Assembly (NCBI GenBank): GCA_963974055.1
Contig: CAXBCP010000017.1
Span: forward strand, 41,304-105,303
Source: CAXBCP01 sp963974055
GTDB taxonomy: Bacteria; Pseudomonadota; Alphaproteobacteria; MPNO01; UBA830
Length of the DNA stretch: 64,000 nucleotides
Direction: 5' to 3'
Program-made: the position numbers and the translations under genes
The notes under the pieces: generated by a model
What the model saw: the letters and a program-made list of their open reading frames with translations, nothing else
Told to the model about the DNA's origin: nothing
The model's database searches: none
In this document: positions 61,729 to 64,000 of the stretch, piece by piece
Numbering within the stretch: position 1 is the first letter of the stretch
Layout of the letters: the number at the start of each line of letters is the position of its first letter

Positions 61729-62925
61729 ATGGCCACAACGCTTATCACCAATATCGGCGAATTCTTTACCGGCGACCTCGCCGACCCGGTGGCGGACGTC
61801 GCGTCCCTGCTGGTCGAGGACGGCAGGATCGCGGCCCTCGACCCCGCCCCCGACACGGCGCGCGACCGCACGATCGACGCGAAGGGCAGCGCCGTGCTGC
61901 CGGGCATTATCGACGGCCATATCCATCCGGTTTTCGGCGAATGGACGCCGACCCAGGATACCATCGGCTGGATCGGCAACTACGTCCATGGCGGCACCAC
62001 GTCCATGGTATCGGCGGGCGAGCTGCATTTGCCGGGGCTCGACTACAACAACCTGACCCCGGAACTGATGACCTCCCTCGCCCTGCTGGCGAAGGCGACC
62101 ACCGGGCGCATCCGGTGGAGCGGCGCCAAGGTCCATGCCGGCACCCTGCTGATGGTGCCCGGCATGACCGAGGAGGATTTCGACAAGGTCGCCAATGCCG
62201 GCACCATCCTGACCAAGTTCCTGTTCTACCCGCTCGCCCCCGAAAACAAGGAAGAGGCGCAGCGCTACGTGCGCTGGTGCCATGAACGCGGCCTGCGGGT
62301 GAAGGTCCATACCGGCGGCGTGTCGCGGTCGGGATCGAACGCCGTCTGCGGCTTCGAAACCCTGTCCTGGCTGCAGCCGGATATCGCGGCCCATGTCTCG
62401 GGCGGGCCGATCCCGATGCCGGACGAGGACCTCGACGCGCTGGTCGATCACACCGAGTTCGCCCTCGAAATCTGTTCGTCGGGCAATTACCGCTCGGCCA
62501 TCCGCGCGGTCGAACGGCTGGCGAAGGCCGGCCGGCTCGACCGGCTGACCCTCGGCACCGACACCCCCGGCGGCACCGGCGTGCTCGCCCGCGGCATGCT
62601 GCGCAACATGATCTTCCTGTCCTCGGTCGTCGGGCTCAGCGCCGGCGAGGTCATCGCCGTCGCCACCGGCAACACGGCAAAGGCGCACGGGCTCGACACC
62701 GGCATGCTCAGGCCCGGCATGCCCGCCGACCTGGTGATCGCCGGGCGGATCGACGGCTCGGCCGGCACCACCCTGACCGAGGCCATCCAGCACGGCGACC
62801 TGCCGGGCGTTTCCACCGTGATGATCGACGGCGAACTGGTCGTCAGCGGCCGCAGCGAACAGACCCCGCCGCCGCAGGACCGCGCGACGGTCGAACTGAC
62901 CCATGGCTGCCCGTTCTGCGCCTAG
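61729..62925 (+). CDS. Amidohydrolase, enamidase-like
   Basis: The 398-residue protein has a beta-sandwich/TIM-barrel amidohydrolase layout: VLPGIIDGHIHPVFGEW (His64, His66), HGGTTSMVSAGELHLPGL, a lysine in ILTKFLFYPL (Lys163) positioned like the carbamylated metal bridge, His193 (VKVHTGGV), His221 (IAAHVSGGP) and Asp277 (LGTDTPGG). The MVSAGELH segment resembles the enamidase of Eubacterium barkeri nicotinate degradation as I recall it. It may hydrolyse a cyclic enamide or lactam. Length is close to that family's. Assignment to the precise reaction is tentative. Confidence 0.8.
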   Translation: MATTLITNIGEFFTGDLADPVADVASLLVEDGRIAALDPAPDTARDRTIDAKGSAVLPGIIDGHIHPVFGEWTPTQDTIGWIGNYVHGGTTSMVSAGELHLPGLDYNNLTPELMTSLALLAKATTGRIRWSGAKVHAGTLLMVPGMTEEDFDKVANAGTILTKFLFYPLAPENKEEAQRYVRWCHERGLRVKVHTGGVSRSGSNAVCGFETLSWLQPDIAAHVSGGPIPMPDEDLDALVDHTEFALEICSSGNYRSAIRAVERLAKAGRLDRLTLGTDTPGGTGVLARGMLRNMIFLSSVVGLSAGEVIAVATGNTAKAHGLDTGMLRPGMPADLVIAGRIDGSAGTTLTEAIQHGDLPGVSTVMIDGELVVSGRSEQTPPPQDRATVELTHGCPFCA

Positions 62926-63150
62926 GGCGCTCCGTGTTTCAGGGCGGAAACAGCCGGAACCGGTCCTGCCACGGAACGTCTATTAATAGCCAGATGTAGA
63001 CATTTCCACTCAGGTCGAATCATCTGTTCATAGCTAGAAGTGAAAGTGCCGTAATCGCTTCCTGTAGGCTTCCAAGGCTACGAGAATAGCAAGTCCCTGC
63101 GATTTCGGAGGCTTGCATGGCCAAAACATTTTATTCTTCGGCTCATGGTT
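62926..63150. other. Intergenic region, no supported feature
   Basis: The base composition changes from GC-rich near the amidohydrolase to more AT-rich. I see no gene, clear terminator or repeat in it. Confidence 0.5.
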
Positions 63151-63528
63151 TTAATACACAAAAATTAAATCGCAACGATCGGGAGTTTTACCCAAATAAC
63201 CGTAATAAAATGTAAGAAAAGGTGGAAAAAAGCCGAATATTAATATTATTATAGATTTCCCGATTATAATATTTTTTCCAACAATTTTATATTCTGGAAA
63301 TAGGTACATTTTTTTATTTTCTATATATTTTATTCCAAACATTGATAATATAGATATAAAAATAAACATGAATGTTAGTATTTCCGATAAAAATTTTGAC
63401 TTATGTATTCTGCAATTAAAAACATCATTCGATCCAAAATAATATGAAAATGTTAATCCTTGTATTACAATAAACGCAATAATCCCTAAAGAATACTGAT
63501 CTAGTTGTTTAAATAATATTTCTTTCAT
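63151..63528 (-). CDS. Hypothetical membrane protein in an A/T-rich island
   Basis: The 125-residue product starting MKEILFKQLDQYSLGIIAFI has about three or four hydrophobic segments (VIQGLTFSYYFG; FLSEILTFMFIFISILSMFG; IIIGKSIIILIFGFFPPFLT). It uses many AT-rich codons (Ile, Lys, Phe, Asn), unlike every other gene here. An upstream in-frame ATG at 63624 lies outside the low-GC part, so I chose the later one, though no clear ribosome site precedes it. No family recognised. It could be a recent acquisition or a non-expressed remnant. Confidence 0.4.
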   Translation of the reverse strand: MKEILFKQLDQYSLGIIAFIVIQGLTFSYYFGSNDVFNCRIHKSKFLSEILTFMFIFISILSMFGIKYIENKKMYLFPEYKIVGKNIIIGKSIIILIFGFFPPFLTFYYGYLGKTPDRCDLIFVY

Positions 63529-63907
63529 TTTAAAATATCGACTCGCATTTGTTTTGTGGAAATTATCGATATCCGTATGAGATGCAGGTTTGAGTCTGAA
63601 TGATGCGCCGATGAGACGCGGCAACCAAATTACAATTTTCGTCCAAAATCGGAATCTTGCCTAGCATGGCGCTTGTAAACGCCCCAGCTTACTCAACTGC
63701 CATAATGAACTCTATGAAGACTTTCATTGCAATTTGGTCGCATAGGGTGTGCGCAGCGGTCATATCTCAGCCTATGGCGCCGTTTTCAATTGTAGCAGGA
63801 TGTCCGCTAAGGGTCATAAACGGACCTGCTGACCAGACCGTCTATCCCGTCTTCTCCCGCCGCATCAACCGACCGCTTCCCCGCCGCCCCGCCATGCCGT
63901 CACCGCC
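63529..63907. other. Intergenic region of mixed composition, no supported gene
   Basis: The first part remains AT-rich, then becomes GC-richer. A short plus-strand frame (63657-63911) has no recognisable product and I do not call it. No clear repeat, tRNA or terminator was seen. Confidence 0.5.
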
Positions 63908-64000
63908 CTAGTCCTTCAGATGCCCGGCGCGGTTTTCGAACAGTTTGTCGTCGGCATAGCCCATGGTGTCGGGCTGGCCGCGGCCGAGCATGACCTGGAA
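63908..64000 (-). CDS. C-terminal end of an unidentified protein (partial)
   Basis: A minus-strand frame is open to the window edge and ends with TAG at 63908-63910. The last 30 residues read FQVMLGRGQPDTMGYADDKL and end AGHLKD. The GC-rich codon use fits a normal gene of this genome. The fragment is too short for me to name a family. Confidence 0.5.
   Translation of the reverse strand, partial: FQVMLGRGQPDTMGYADDKLFENRAGHLKD

Noticed and set aside
63657..63911. Short plus-strand frame of 84 codons near the window end
   Set aside because: No recognisable domain, no ribosome site, and it crosses a change in composition; insufficient to call.

Overview
The window is high-GC DNA from what looks like a free-living, aerobic, heterotrophic alphaproteobacterium, probably Rhodospirillales-like. 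The inference rests on family content rather than a marker gene: two complete tripartite TRAP uptake operons, many flavin, molybdenum and acyl-CoA catabolic enzymes, a DUF4197 protein, an elongator tRNA-Met and a cold-shock gene. There is no rRNA, CRISPR array, phage or insertion sequence. Nearly all genes use the same GC-rich codons; the exception is an A/T-rich patch at about 63.1-63.6 kb.

Layout. 0-4 kb: the end of a Rieske oxygenase gene followed 1 nt later by a glutamine-synthetase-like gene, then an MFS exporter and small genes. 4-11.5 kb (minus strand): TauD-type dioxygenase, DUF4197 protein, luciferase-like monooxygenase, a TRAP transporter whose binding-protein gene carries a frameshift, and a GMC oxidoreductase. 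11.6-16.9 kb: YaiI/DUF188 protein, three methyltransferases, and a twin-arginine-type small protein coupled to a second GMC oxidoreductase. 17.1-27 kb: tRNA-Met, hydroxypyruvate isomerase, MnmA, a molybdopterin oxidoreductase, a DUF3179 protein, a Gfo/Idh/MocA dehydrogenase with an aldehyde dehydrogenase, and a membrane-anchored AraC-type regulator.

27-30.7 kb: three tandem secreted ricin-type beta-trefoil proteins, divergent from the membrane regulator. The third looks like a fusion of the architectures of the first two, and the second and third share a cysteine-containing domain I do not recognise. I regard this as the best candidate for an undescribed system.

30.7-40 kb: an FMN hydroxyacid dehydrogenase, a MarR-like regulator and an acyl-CoA operon (enoyl-CoA hydratase, thiolase-like protein lacking the usual catalytic residues, cysteine-free DUF35 protein, acyl-CoA ligase, acyl-CoA dehydrogenase) followed by a UbiD decarboxylase and a PqqC/heme-oxygenase-fold protein. 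40-44 kb: a second TRAP operon coupled to a LOG-family gene. 44-55 kb: mixed catabolic genes including an ornithine cyclodeaminase homologue, a cytoplasmic reductive-dehalogenase-like Fe-S protein, an aromatic-ring FAD monooxygenase, a quinone oxidoreductase, a 4-hydroxybutyryl-CoA-dehydratase-like protein with Fe-S ligands, an MBL hydrolase and an acyl-CoA ligase. 55.5-63 kb: a cold-shock gene, then a three-subunit molybdenum hydroxylase with an extradiol-dioxygenase-like protein and a CobW metallochaperone, divergent from an enamidase-like amidohydrolase. This set could process an N-heterocycle. The end holds the A/T-rich membrane-protein ORF and the 3' end of another gene.

All functional assignments come from reading motifs and recalling family sequences; no database search was possible.
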